Source: Fagopyrum homotropicum (Eukaryota > Streptophyta > Magnoliopsida > Caryophyllales > Polygonaceae). From it: 64,000 nt of DNA. The notes under the pieces were generated by a model that was not told the origin of the DNA, did not search any database, and saw nothing but the letters and a program-made list of their open reading frames with translations. The DNA is taken from positions 142,732,926 through 142,796,925 of the forward strand of contig BSWB01000004.1 in NCBI GenBank assembly GCA_033239125.1, written 5' to 3'. Shown here piece after piece: positions 23,101 to 35,550 of the stretch (the first letter of the stretch is position 1; each line of letters starts with the position of its first letter). The translations under genes and the position numbers were made by a program.

Positions 23101-26100
23101 TGCAAGAATGACCTGGGGCATCATAGTCAACTCTTGAACCAGCATTATCATACAGCCATGCCTTAATCTTTCCATCAATGGCTGTAGAAAAGATGAACTG
23201 ATACAAAAAGAGGCACAAAAGGAAAACGATATGATCATGCTAGTGAACTAAAAGAACAGAGTAGAAAATCTCGAAACAATCTAGAGATTTATGAGCATTT
23301 AGAACTGTGGAAACAAATCAGTTATCACCAAACAATATAAGATAATTCAATTGTATTTTAGATTTATAGGAAAATTTTATCTAAAGATTTAAATAGGAAA
23401 ATAAATCATTGGGTTGTTAAAAAGGATAACATTTTAGTTTTGTGGCAGGGAAATGTATCATTTATAAGCAAGGGAAGATTTAATAATTGCAATCAGATCT
23501 TAACAAAGTTACATCAAGAAGGATCTTAATACCCTTCAAGACAACAAGAAATATTAGTTGCAAATTAAAGCATGAGCTCTAGGCAATGATTATTGTACTT
23601 ACCATTTAATCCTCATCCAAATGAAGGAATTCAACAAATTATAGCAGTAAAGCACATAATGTCAAGAGAGAGAAAAAAATCAAGACAGCAGCTGCTACAT
23701 GAAAGATAGAAATGATAACACTATCACATCATCTATACTTCATTTTGAATTATTTGTGTGAGATTGTAATCAACAGATCAGATGATACCTGAATTTTTTC
23801 TTTATGATGTGGGCACACAGAATAAACTGGAGCTTCATGACCTTCAAATGCATGCAATTTTCCACCAGTCATAGCATCCCATACCTGTAATGATATAACC
23901 ATATATATATATATATATATGAATATTAAAAAGGAAAAGCTTCGTCAGTAATACTAGGTGTGTTGTAACAGTGTAATGATGTGTATCATTTGAACACAAG
24001 TTACACAACAAACCTTGATACTCTTGTCTTCACCACAGGTTACAATGCAGAGTTGTTTGGTTGGTTGTGCAAAAGCCAAGTCACTAACATTACCAACATG
24101 TGCATCAATCTAGAAGAATCACCCATAAACATGAAACCATTTTAGAGACAAATTTTCACTGCATGGAACACTAGAGAATTTTCTCGCATATCTCAGTATA
24201 TGTAATCAGAACAAACCTCAATAACATTTCGTAGATCATCACCAAAATGATAGGAATAGACATGCACAATATGTTTGGAGTAGGCAACACCTGTGTCAAA
24301 GCAAAATGTAATTACTTGGTCATAGCATTATTCTTGAAGCCCAGTCTACTTCACAATGGAACGAATTTACTGTCGCTTGTATAAATGGACCTATCTAATT
24401 CATAAATTCCGCAATATAAGCAAAAGATTGATAGAGATATTATGGCAGGCACGGGTAAAACTTACCAATAAATGCTCCATCAGGACTCCACCTGACACGA
24501 TTTACTGAAGCAGTGTACTCGCTTTGCAAAGAAGCCTGGAAAAGGAGCTATCATTAGCCGAAACTAATTATCAACTACAGGGATTAAGCAATCAGGAACC
24601 TACATTCAAACCAACACAAGATCTATTTACCTGTAGAGCCATCGAGCGAGCACCAACATCCCAAACTTTAAAATTCCTAGTGACAAGTTTCGACTTGCTA
24701 CTGACTTCCCAAATGGTGATATCACCAATATTTGTCCCCACTGCAAAGGATACCCCAAAATCAAGTAACCAGATTGATAACTGCACTTAAAAATACACTG
24801 AAACTGGACATCCATCCAGGTTAGATTAGGGCTGGGTAAAATGAGTCAAATGAAACCAAACCGAGGCTTACCAACCGAACCAATTAAATTGGTTACCAAC
24901 ACGTTGGTTATCAATTTAATTGGTACGGTACTACCGAACCAACTACAAAGAGTTGGTTGGTAGGTGGTAACAGTATCCGTGTACCGCGGGATTACCGTAC
25001 CAACCGAGTTTTATTTTTTTTAAAAAATAATATATACATACTAATCTTAATATAACTTTTTATATATATAATTATATAAGCAATTATTTTTTATTAATTT
25101 TAGCTTGTTAATGTCATAGCATTTGTACTATAACAATATATGAATTTGTTGTTTTTGTTGTAGTCAGCATACTAAACCTAAACTTCAACTTGTTACCGTA
25201 ACAATATATGTTCTATATTAATATTTTACTAGTTACAACTCCTGTTTTATCGTCTAATCTTCATTCTGTTGATAGAGAATGCTTTCGGCATGAAGGAATG
25301 CAACAAGTTCTAACTCGATTCAAATATGAAATCATGTGGAGCACAAATCAAGATTGGACTATTGAACTCCTAGCCTATAACTTGGGATAATGATTGCATA
25401 CTTAATTATTTGTGTTTTGTCTGTAATGAAGTATGAAGTTTTATGAACTTGGTAAACATATTGTACTCGAATTTGCATATTGTTGAATTGATGAAGTTCT
25501 TGTCTTGTTTAAATACTGTACTCGAATTTGCGGATTGTTGAATTGATGAAGTCCTTGACTTATTTAAATTTAATTTTAGCAAACATATAAGTTTGTAAAA
25601 TGTCATTACCAACCGAACCAACCGAAAAAGTTGGTATACCGAAGAGTTGGTAAATGGGTTTAGGTGGTTGGTAATGGTACAAGATTTGTCATTATCAATT
25701 ATAGTTGGTTGGTAGGTGGTAAGGGTAAAAATAAGTTGGTAATGTACCGAACCCAGCCCTAGGTTAGATAATAGGCTTCAAAGGACCTCAGCAGGAAGAT
25801 AACTAACCAAGAAGCAATGATTGTTGTTGTGGATGGAAGTCCATGCTCTTCACAGCAGAACCCTGAGTTAAATTAGCAACAACGTTCTTGGGAAGATCAT
25901 CAGAAGAGTACATATTATGAGCATGGCTTTGACCAGGAAATGCCATGGGCATAATGTTAACAGGCAAACTACTTCCCTGGAAAAAATCAACAAACAGCTG
26001 GTTAAATATAAACAGCACATCTATTAGTTTGATTTTGGTTTTCCTAATAACAAATGGAAATTAATCAGCCTGTTGCAAATATCTATATGCAGAAGCAGAA

Positions 26101-28713
26101 CTATAGATAAAGCACTGAATTATGTGAAGATAACCACCAACTAATCAAAATCAAGGTTATAATTAATTAATTGGACATACTTACATAGAAAAGAAACATT
26201 AACAGCACATTCAAACACAATTTTTTAAGTGTTTACAGAATTGAATGACCGACGACTAGAAAAATTGCAGATTTTAAATAGATTAGTAGTACCAGTAAAT
26301 CTAAAAAATAGTAAAACGTTGTATATGCACAAAGAATACCTCCTCTGGAATACCAAAAGGTCTCGTTCTCTTCAACACATACTCAGAATCTGCCATCTGA
26401 TAGTCCACTGTAGGAGCATTGGTTGGAGGAGTCCTTGGTCGTTTTAGCATTGATACTGACAACAAAATAACAGGCCGGATTTACAGTCTGAAAAAATTTT
26501 CACCATTCCATAAACGGAACAAAAAGTGAAAAATGCAAACACCTTTATGACATGAAAGCCTCCAGTTTTTTATAACTATAATTTCAACAATTCATTTGTC
26601 ACAAATTTTAGTATGCAGGTCTTACACTAGATACCTAGAACATAATGACCAGCTATTAAAAGGCAAACACTGGACCTGATCAACGTATCTAGGGTGACAA
26701 TAAAAGTGTATTCCCAATTTCCCACTTTAAACAAGCAACAAGTCTCTATGAAACCTTTCTGATCTTCTATTGTTGTTTCAACAAATAAATCCATATAACA
26801 TCCAAAAAATAGTGATTGCAGCAAAGTACCTGAATTGCTGGGAGCTCCAGCAGCAATTCCAACAGGACCAGCTGAAACTGCCTGATGTGGCACAGCTGCC
26901 GGGTTAGCCATCCAGCCAGCCAAAGATGCAGTAAAAGGAGCAGGTCCAGGTTGGAAAGGCTGAAATACATAAAACAAAGTTAAATTTCAAAGTACTAATC
27001 ATTCCACGATTTTCTCTGATTTACTGACTTACACCATGAGCTCCCAAAGGTGGAAACCCTCCAACTTTTGGCATTGAACCCACCAAAGAATTTGTGACAG
27101 GGGATGGTGCCCGGGCTCCATTGGGTTGAGCGCAAGTGTGGTCCACAAAAAGGGTCTTAATATCAGGATTAGGCCTGGGATTCTTGCAAAGTTGGTGCTG
27201 CCAGTTCAAACTACCAAAAAGAAAGGTTCAACTTTGCCTATCAGCACAGGGGATTTGCTTAAGGACAGATTCACACACAAAAAATGGTAAAGTCAATATA
27301 TATCTGCACCTCTGATTGATTAATGTCCTTAAACGTGAATTTTTAAAGCTTGGAAACTGGAGCTTGTCACGAAACAGAGGATTTGCTTCAATTAGCTTTT
27401 TAAGCTCCACAAGCATTATAGCCCTAGCAGACTTTGTATCCCCATACTTGGATAACTGTTCATTTTCCCTGAAAGCAAAAGACAGTTTCAGATAAAATGA
27501 TTTGTGAAGGATCTTTGGCATGGAATAATATGAAATATTTGTGCATCAAGTATTTTAACAGCATTACTCTAATTTAAAGAGTCTCAACCAACATCTTGCA
27601 AGTTGGTAAGGATTATCGATATGTTAAAAAAGAAGGTGCCAATTCCATTCTGAATCAGTGGTCTGCCATCAAGCCCCCATTCTCTAGATTGGTGTGCAAT
27701 TACTAACTACTATCATAATTACATTTGAGTAAAGAAGATTTGGAGATTCAATTTATATCATGAAGAAACAACCAACATTTTGTTCCCAGACCCTGATAGA
27801 ACTATTTTACCTGCTTACTAGTTCCTGGATGTACAGAATGAGGTTAAGTGGGATATTTATTAATCAACCAAGCAAGAATTATGAAGGCTCTAACCTAGCT
27901 AGAAGTATTTCATAAAAAAGTATGAGCTGTTACAAGAAAAGAGCAGAAGGCATCACACTAGAGTTGTTTGAAGACCAAAACACAATTTTTCCTCATTACA
28001 TAAATATAATAGTGCCCACAAATTGTTCAGCCTCCACCCACAAATTTAGCAGACTTTGCAAGATATTAGTCTTCGCCATGAGAACTAAGATATACCTAAA
28101 ATTGTTCAGAGTGAGAAGCGTTGTTATCTCCTTAAAGAGATCCTCGTTGAATGTAGAGAACACCTTCAAGTCCTTCACGAGAATCTCTACAGCTTTGGCA
28201 GGTTCACCTCTGCAGGGTGAATCATCAAGGCAAAAAGAATTTCAATAAATTAGAGTTGTACCCACACCCACAAAACCAAATTTGATATGCAAAGTGAACA
28301 AAATTGAATTGTCAAACAATGAGAAGCAGCTCCACCTGTCCAGTGCTTCCAAGTACTTCTGCTTCCTAATCTCAAAGAAAATCTTCATAGAATAGCGGTT
28401 ATCATCCACCTTTGTAAACCCAGACAAGTATTTTTCCACATCGTCCCACTCGCCGTTCGTCACAGCATCTTCGAAGTACCTCATGTTGAAGAAAAATCCC
28501 GACTCCTTCTCCAACCTTAGCAGACAAACAGGAGGAATTAGGCATAAATCACTCCAAACAACAAAAGGGGCAACTTGCAGCAGAACCAAAATCCCCTAAA
28601 GAAACCCTCGGAAAAGCTGAGAAAAGGTCTTACTTGTGAACAGTCTCTTTGAATTTCTCCTCATCTAAGAACTGAAGTATCAAAAACACGAGCTCTCTGC
28701 TCAGCGACGACAT
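20138..28713 (-). CDS. TPR4: TOPLESS-related transcriptional co-repressor (TPR4/WSIP2-like)
   Basis: About 24 coding exons over 8.6 kb; start ATG 28713-28711, stop TAA 20140-20138, about 1,130 residues. The N-terminal TOPLESS domain begins MSSLSRELVFLILQFLD (LisH), continues through KLEKESGFFFNMRYFEDAVTNGEW (CTLH) and a CRA helix region (TLLTLNNFR), which together form the tetramer that binds EAR motifs. A Pro-rich linker follows (LNWQHQLCKNPRPNPD, PSPVTNSLVG, LKRPRTPP), then two WD40 propellers with repeats such as EDKSIKVWD, GKIKAWLYD, EFIIKIWDMD, VHKLWKWPKNERN and DSTIQIYNVR. It acts in the nucleus, recruiting histone deacetylases to repressed genes in auxin, jasmonate and meristem pathways. 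A 5'UTR intron probably lies upstream of 28713 (donor at about 28977). Its neighbours PIFI and ROD1 match the Arabidopsis region around At3g15880 (TPR4); the exact paralogue (TPR1/4) rests on that synteny. Confidence 0.92.
23903..23922. repeat. (AT)n microsatellite in a TPR4 intron
   Basis: About ten AT units within an intron of the TOPLESS-related gene. Confidence 0.8.
24827..25761. mobile_element. Non-autonomous hAT element (935 bp) in a TPR4 intron
   Basis: Both ends carry TAGGGCTGGGT as an inverted repeat (left TAGGGCTGGGTAAA, right ...ACCCAGCCCTA). An exact 8-base target duplication GGTTAGAT flanks it at 24819-24826 and 25762-25769, the hallmark of hAT insertion. The subterminal regions are packed with ACCAACCGAACC/GGTTGGT motifs in both orientations, including a palindromic block near 24880-24935. 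The middle is AT-rich with a roughly 60-base tandem duplication at 25440-25570. It has no transposase frame. Confidence 0.95.
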
Positions 28714-29085
28714 CCTGCAAACCCTTCCTCTCCCGATTTACCGCTCTCTTCTCGAGATCCGTGAAAGATTTCCACCAGAGAAACCTTCAAAAACAAAAAC
28801 CGAATCTCTCAAGTACAATTTAGGGTTTTTCGCTGCCGCAGCGACAAATCAACGCATCTGAACAAGACACAACAGCCCCAAATTTAAAGAATTAATCGAA
28901 GCGAGTGGAAACACAACACACAAAAGCAGAAAGACCAAGCATCAGACATACAAGAGAGAAATTGGCGAATTCCATACCTATTCTCTTCTGCGATTGACTG
29001 ATAAGGAGAGAGAAGAAGATAGAGCATAAACGAGTAAAAGCCAAGATGTGAAACATTGACAGGGAAAGGGGTGAGAAGAGGCAGC

Positions 29086-29091
29086 TTTATA
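29086..29091 (-). promoter_or_regulatory. Probable TATA box of the TPR4-like gene
   Basis: TATAAA on the minus strand about 375 bp upstream of the start codon and about 110 bp upstream of the inferred first 5'UTR splice donor. Supported by position only. Confidence 0.5.
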
Positions 29092-29099
29092 CTACCCAC

Positions 29100-30750
29100 A
29101 ATCTTCACCCCCTATTTTCCACTTTCCAATTTAAAAATATTTCTTCTGTAATAATTTTCCGTGCAGATGAGTGAGAAAATGGGAAATAATTAATAATAAG
29201 CCAGCCCTTGTATTCACGCGCTGGACCAGAGCGTGGCTGTATAAAAACCTGCCACGTAGGAGCCTGAGTTACACGCGATCTCCACTCGCGTCACGATTTT
29301 TGATAAGTAGATCGGCTTATATGATAATAAGTGAGTGTGCTTATATAAGTGAAGGGGACAGCAGCGTGTTCATTCAACTCAAGCAACCGAGAAAAAAGTC
29401 TTTCTCCAGCTTTTTCTTTTTCTTTTTCTTTTCTGTTTAAGGGTGTTGAATATTAAGAGGGTGATGTGACTGTTTATATGGGGAATTATAAGATGTGACG
29501 GAGCTCCACTTGGACATCTGCACCTGCGACATATGCATGCTTCCACACGCTTTAGTTCAAATCCAAATACTTACTCCTTAACCCAAAATTTTCGCATTCA
29601 ATCTTTAAAATTAAATGGGGAATTTTGTGTACACGGACACACAACAATTATCACAAGAGGAGTGACTCGCGGTGTAAGGGTGTCCAAGATTTTACGTTTC
29701 GATGTTAGCTAATGGCAGTGGCGGAGGCAGAAAATTTTTGTTGGAGGGGCACAATTTTTTTTTAATAAGATATGTTGCATATTAAGTTTTAAATTAAACA
29801 ATAAAATATATAAATAAAATAAATAAAATTTTATATAAATATTGTACTATAAATTAGAGCTTTTAATTTATTTATTTTACTTAGATGAAATTAAAAAATT
29901 TTTTTATATATTTAGTTTGTTTTATAAATATATTATCAAATAAATTAGATTTATTGTATTAAATTATATTAATTTTATTGTATTAGTTAAGAGTTACTAA
30001 AATAATAAACATTATTTAATTTCTCCATCTAAACTTATTGTAATTTGCTTAAAATAAAAATAAAATGAACTTTTTGTTACTCCTATGACTTGAACGAAAG
30101 AGGGTGTTTGAAGGACAATATGAAATTTGTTAAACGAAAGAGGATGTTTGAAGGACAACTCCACCTACGTGACTGGAGATCCCACAATCTAGGTTCAAAG
30201 GGACAACTCAACCAAGTTGTGCATCGAGTGGAGCAATGTGAGACTCATGTCTTTGCCGAGTTCCTAGGATGATACACAGTGTGAGTTGTATGACTTGAGG
30301 TTAAGTGTTTGCTTTGATTTCATTAGGGTATTCAAGATACTTGATAGGCACCTTATGAGTGTGACATCCGTAACGGCGTTGAAAATGCTGAACTTTAACA
30401 TCAGTTTATTGGATTAAAAGGTTATCAACAATCACAGTTATATTTTTTAGATTTGAACATTGAGGTTGAATAATACTTTAAGAGCTCGTTTGGTACGATT
30501 TTCATGAAATCAGAAATCGGAAATGGAATGATGCATACTCATACTCATATTCATATCCGTTCCAACTTTAAAAAGGAACTTGGTTTCATAAATGAAACAA
30601 TATGTGGGTATCATCCACTCCATAATAATATTCATTTCAAATTTAAAACATTATCTATATATTTTCAATATATATACAGCGAGAGTTCAAGTGAAAAGGA
30701 GTCTTAGGGTCAAAAGTATGAAGAATCTAAAACTATTGGATCAAGTAATC
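29100..30750. other. Intergenic DNA with a hAT-like terminus
   Basis: Upstream region of the TPR4-like gene, then AT-rich sequence. At 29716 a stretch starting CAGTGGCGGAG followed by a GGAGGGGCAC block resembles the end of a common plant hAT family; no matching opposite end was found nearby, so it is probably a truncated remnant running to about 30070. No gene was recognised at 30070-30750. Confidence 0.4.
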
Positions 30751-30788
30751 TATATATCTATATCTATATCTATATCTATATACATATA
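30751..30788. repeat. (TATATC)n short tandem repeat
   Basis: Several copies of a six-base TATATC unit. It runs directly into TATATATTAAAGTAGAAGC-like sequence that resembles Helitron 5' ends. Confidence 0.85.
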
Positions 30789-31530
30789 TTAAAGTAGAAG
30801 CGCTTCATGTCACGTGTCATTCACATTTTAACTTCGTGACACATGTCGTTTTCTCATAATTTTCATTTTTTTATAATTTCACTATTTAACTAATAAATAC
30901 AAAATCACTAATATTATATGATAAATATATTGTTTCCATTTTTAATTTTATCACAATCTTCTACATATTCTTAAGATATCCTTAAAATATTTTGAATTTT
31001 GTTTATAAAATGATTAGATAATTTTCTATTTTAACTTTAACAATATTCTAACTTTACCTTATAAATTAATTATGGTTTTTCACTAAATCAACAAATGTAT
31101 GAATTATAATAATATTAGTGTTACATCTTCTATATATTTTAAAGATCATATTTAGAATCACCTAAAAATATTTAAAATTGACTGTTTTAAAGGTTTTATA
31201 TTTTAACATTTACATTTCAATTTTGATATTTTTTAAAATATTTGTTAAAACTTTAATATCAATTTGTCATCTTTAAAATAGTTAATTGATATTAACTTAT
31301 TTTTACATTTTAAATTTTATAAAAGTCAAAAAAAATAGGATATATAATATCACCTAAATTAGTCTATTTTTATCGTTGATTTAAAATTATAAATAATTTA
31401 ATAATAATAAAAACTATTAAATTTTTTCTTTCAACTATTTAATTAAATCACTATCATACTTTGAAAGTATTTTATAAATTATAATTTTTATTTATAGTTA
31501 CATATTAAAACTTTAATCTCAGTTTGACCC
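30789..31530. other. AT-rich segment of unknown origin, possible Helitron 5' part
   Basis: No coding frame. Its left edge (ATATATTAAAGTAGAAGCGC) resembles a plant Helitron 5' end, but no convincing 3' hairpin with CTAG was found to the right, so the assignment is tentative. It borders the truncated 5' LTR at 31531. Confidence 0.3.
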
Positions 31531-34500
31531 CATGGAAGGACCAAGCAAGGCCATGAAGATACATATTTTTATTATTTTAAGACATTTAAACCTGTTAAAC
31601 ATTCTTAAAGGTATTTGATGATCCTATCTTTGTAGGATTATCTTTTAGTTGTAGATTTTATATTTTCTTAGAATTTCACCTATCAATAACCTTAGAAGGT
31701 GAGCTTATTAGGTAGATTGATTTTGATTATTATTTTCACAAATTGTGTGAACTTGCTGCTTCGCTTACGAAGTTTGTGTTTATTCATTTCTATTCAACCA
31801 CAAGAGAGAGTCTTTGATTGAATCGTTGTGAGTCCTTGCTAGGTCGTGGAGATTGTGCTTGCGTGTTAATCTTCTTAAAGGTTGGTGTTGCTGGTCAATT
31901 CTAGTCTCTCATTGTGCTTGTCTTACTTAGAAGGCTTGTGTAAGGTTAAATAAGTGAGGGTTAAGGTAAGCTCTTCGTTAAGGGTTTTTGACACAATTGA
32001 TCAAGGTTCTTTGCGGGAACATCTTGGTTTGTATCTTCCTATATTTTCACTCATTTCATTCCGTATAATCATTTTCTTATCTTTTCATTATCAATCCATC
32101 AAACTCACATTCTTTGGTTTGAAGTTGCATAAATCTCGGCCAATGCCAAAATCTCAACCGAGATTGCCGACTGAGATTCCTTCTTTGAGACCGTTCGAGG
32201 ACTTTCTGTAACACCCCGAATCCGCGGGACTCGGGATGCTACGGGTTGGGACCTCACAATGAGTCCCGACCCTTAGCTTGACAACAATTTCACCGGATCT
32301 TGCAACAAGGCACAAATAAAGGCCAAAACTGAAATACATTTTTATGCAATGAAAACAAAAACCCCAAAGAATGCAACAAATGACTTCAGCCGAAAAGTAC
32401 AACCCCAACAAAGGCTAAATGCCATACAACTTACAATAAATATAATACTCAAACTCGACTCTACCCAAAACCAAAACCAAAACCAAAACCAAATCCTAAA
32501 ATGTACAGAACCCCGGCTGCCCACTCTTCCGGATCTCTCGGCCGCGTTCCTAACCTGCAAGGCAATCTACAACAATCGGTATAAAACCATTAGCTCATAT
32601 TCGAAGCACTAGAATCATGGTGAAAGGCACAAACACAAGTAAATCATCATAAACACACAACATTCTCAAAGCACACAATTCCGGTTTATTATCTTTTTAT
32701 TATTAAGTCATATCCCATTCTAATTCAACTTAGTTTTGTGACACGAGACCACCGTGGTCCCGCCTCGGTCCCTACTTACCGGCATGGAACGGTGCGGATG
32801 CCTCCGACCGTCTAACCAGCACGGGCTAGTCGCCAAGAACCTCCTAGACTCTCGCAAGAGCTAGGCAGATGATGTCACCGCCCGTTATCATACACTTGGG
32901 CCAAAATAATATATAAAGGTCGGTAATCCTATTTCCGGTTTAGTTGTTATAACATAAACAATAAACACACACCACCAAACACACATCAACGCTAATACAA
33001 GGAATACGAGCTAAGTAAGTCCAGAGACTTACCTTATCGCCACACTCAACTCACAACACTCTCGCTTCCCTTGGGAAGGAGTTCACAACCTGCTCACAAG
33101 AAGATAACTATATCAACAACTCGCTCAACTCAAGAAGTTTAAGACTTCTACACAAATGATCTACACGAGATCATTTGACTCACATTCTAGGACCGCATCC
33201 TAGAATCTCTCATGCTCACATCTCACTCAACACAAACTAGAACTCCTTAGACTTCTAGACCCTATGATCTCGCGGGATCATAACCCATAGTACATACTAG
33301 GATAAACATGCCTAGTCCAAACAAACACAACGGTAACAACACCATGTTAGGCTACGCATATCCTAGCCCATCAACTCAACAACCATATACTCCAATTCCC
33401 AAACCTCGCAAGCCTCACAAGATAACATCAACACCTCAAGTCATAAAACATTTCACAATCCTCAAACACTCACCTAAGGTCCATAACCACTACTTGGTAT
33501 TCACTCTAAGTTATGCTAGATCCAACCTAACATGATACTAATACTAAACATAACTAAATAGAGTAAGATCATAAGCTCGAGGGAGATGGTACTCACATGA
33601 CGTCAAAAGACGGAAGACGATCTAAGGATGTCGATTTGGACTCGTTGGGCCTTTATCGGGACACTTCCAATCCTAATACCAAAACTAAGCAAATTTAGCT
33701 CATACGCTAAATTTGAACGGAATAAATAATATATAGAAATCTAAGGAAAACTCGTTTTCAAAAGCCAACGTCAAAACTCGTAATAATCTCTAAGTCATAA
33801 CCGAAACTAATCCAACAAAGTTAAAAATATAAGAGTATCCCCGTGATTAAAACCCAATGTTAAAAACCGCTAACACATTTTTCCGGGGCAATACATGCAA
33901 ATTCCAAAACTTGGGTTATATTTTGCAAATTAAACTTCTTGCCAAATTGTGTGAATAATATGTGAAGGGGCAATTTGTTAAATTCACAAATCTGGGCATA
34001 TACTGTAAACTTTAAAAATATGGGTCAAAACTGCAAAATAGAAATATGGGTGATTTATTGTAATTAATACAAAATATATCAACACCCGATACAAGGGTTT
34101 CTGTACTCTTATCCAGTCATCCCGCCGCGAGAGAAACAGAGGCGGCGGCGTTCTTGGGCTGCGCAGGGGCTTCGACGGAGCAATGGCGCAGGTTGGCGGC
34201 GGGGGAAGACTTCACCGGGTTCGACGGCCTACGACGAGACGGATAGGGCTGGAGGTGCTGACTTCCTTCCCTGCGATTGTTGAAGCGGGGCGAGAGAAGG
34301 GTTCAAGGTACCAGCGAGGTTCGAGAGGGGAATGGAGATGGATTGCGGCGGCCAAGGGTGGCTCTTCAAGTGGCTTTGGCCTCCGGCGAGGCTCGAAGGA
34401 GAGAACCGGGAGACGAGAAAGGGTGGCTCCGGGAGGGCGCAAAGAGGCGTCTCTGTCTCTTCCGTATCCGGTGGTGCTCCTCTCGGCGACAAGCGAGACT

Positions 34501-35522
34501 TGAGTGGGAAGACAGGAGGAGAGTGGGTGGTGAAGTGAAGGCGGCCGCAAGCTCTTCCCGGTGGCTCGAATTAGAGGAGAAGGAGTTGAAGAGATGGTGA
34601 GATTGCTGTCCTGGAGAGGAGAAGCAAAACGAGCTATCATAGGTGAAGGCTTGAAGTTGCAGAGGGCTGAATATTGAGGAGGGTTGTGAGAGAAACAAAG
34701 GTCAGGCGGGAAGAGGAGAGTTGAAGATGCGGTCCAGTGAAGGCGTTCGAGTGGTTTGCAACAGGCTTGAGGAGGTAGTGTGTGAATTGTCATCAAAGAG
34801 GAGTGAGGGAGATAGGAAAAAGGAGAGGTCGGGTAGGGTAGGTTCTGCAAGGTAGCAGGCTAGCAGCTAGACTGTGTGACTATAAAAGCAGCTACGGGAC
34901 AGGGCATCCGAGAGCAAGAGCAGGGGCAGGAGGGATAATGAGAGGGGAAAATGTGAGGCTGGGCTGCTTGGGGGTAGACTAGACAGGAGGGACGCGAAGG
35001 GCCGGTCGCAGGCCGTTGCAGACGGGCGAATCGAGGGGCCGGCTAGCCTGTGCCCTAGCCTAGGCGGAGGTTGCAGCAATCTCTCACCAGCCGACATAGC
35101 TGAAGAAGACAAGCAGGAGAGAGAAAAATAAAGAAGAAAGAAAAAGAAAGAAAGAAAGGGAAAAAGAAGGAGAAAATAAGATCCGGAAGAGTGGGCAGTC
35201 GGGGTCCCGTACATTTTAGGATTGAGTTTTCGTTGGAGTCGTGTTTAAGTTGTGTATTCATTATATTGTATGTCGCGTGTATGGAATTTGGTCTTTTGGT
35301 TGTATCTCGGCTGAAGTCTTTCGTTTGTATGGTTTCGGGTTTCATTGCATTGCATAAAATGTATTTCGTTTTGGCCTTTATTTGTGCCTTGTTGAAAGAT
35401 CCGGTGAAATTGTTGTCAGGCTAAGGGTCGGGACCCATTGTGAGGTCTCAACCCGTAGCATCCCGAGTCCTGCGGATTCGGGGTGTTACACTTTCAATCT
35501 AGATCAAGCAATCGCGGCTTCA
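31531..35522 (+). repeat. 5' LTR of the gypsy element, truncated and split by an insertion
   Basis: Pieces 31531-32206 and 35491-35522 align with the LTR at 39825-40658 (shared atggaaggaccaagcaag, ttaaacattcttaaaggtatttg, cgaagtttgtgtttatt, gactttcaatctagatcaagc). Compared with the 3' copy it lacks the first part and about 160 bases after 'catgaagata'. The TATA box of the 3' copy (CTATAAATAG) is altered here to CTATCAATAA. The end at 35522 is set by loss of similarity. Confidence 0.8.
32207..35490. mobile_element. Element with long inverted LTR-derived ends (TGTAACA...TGTTACA)
   Basis: A 3,284 bp insertion flanked by an exact 5-base duplication CTTTC (32202-32206 and 35491-35495); removing it restores the host LTR sequence seen at 40624-40640. 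About 310-340 bp at each end (32207-32545 and 35184-35490) are inverted copies of one another. Both match the 3' end of the LTR family also present at 10386 and 37396. On the left the match to that LTR continues to about 33250 (minus orientation). The interior (33250-35180) is GC-rich at 34120-34600, has a TATA-like GACTATAAAAG at 34876-34886 (+), and has no recognised protein despite several overlapping open frames. TG/CA ends and a 5-base duplication point to insertion by LTR-retrotransposon integrase. Confidence 0.85.
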
Positions 35523-35536
35523 ACGATACATCAAAT

Positions 35537-35550
35537 TGGTATCATAGCTC
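35537..35550 (+). other. Primer binding site, initiator-Met type
   Basis: TGGTATCATAGCTC differs by one base from the canonical TGGTATCAGAGC over 12 positions and lies 14 bases past the inferred LTR end. Confidence 0.75.

Noticed and set aside
34212..34850. 212-codon minus-strand frame and several overlapping frames at 34183-34600
   Set aside because: The frames overlap on both strands in GC-rich DNA, have low-complexity products and no recognisable domain; treated as chance openness.
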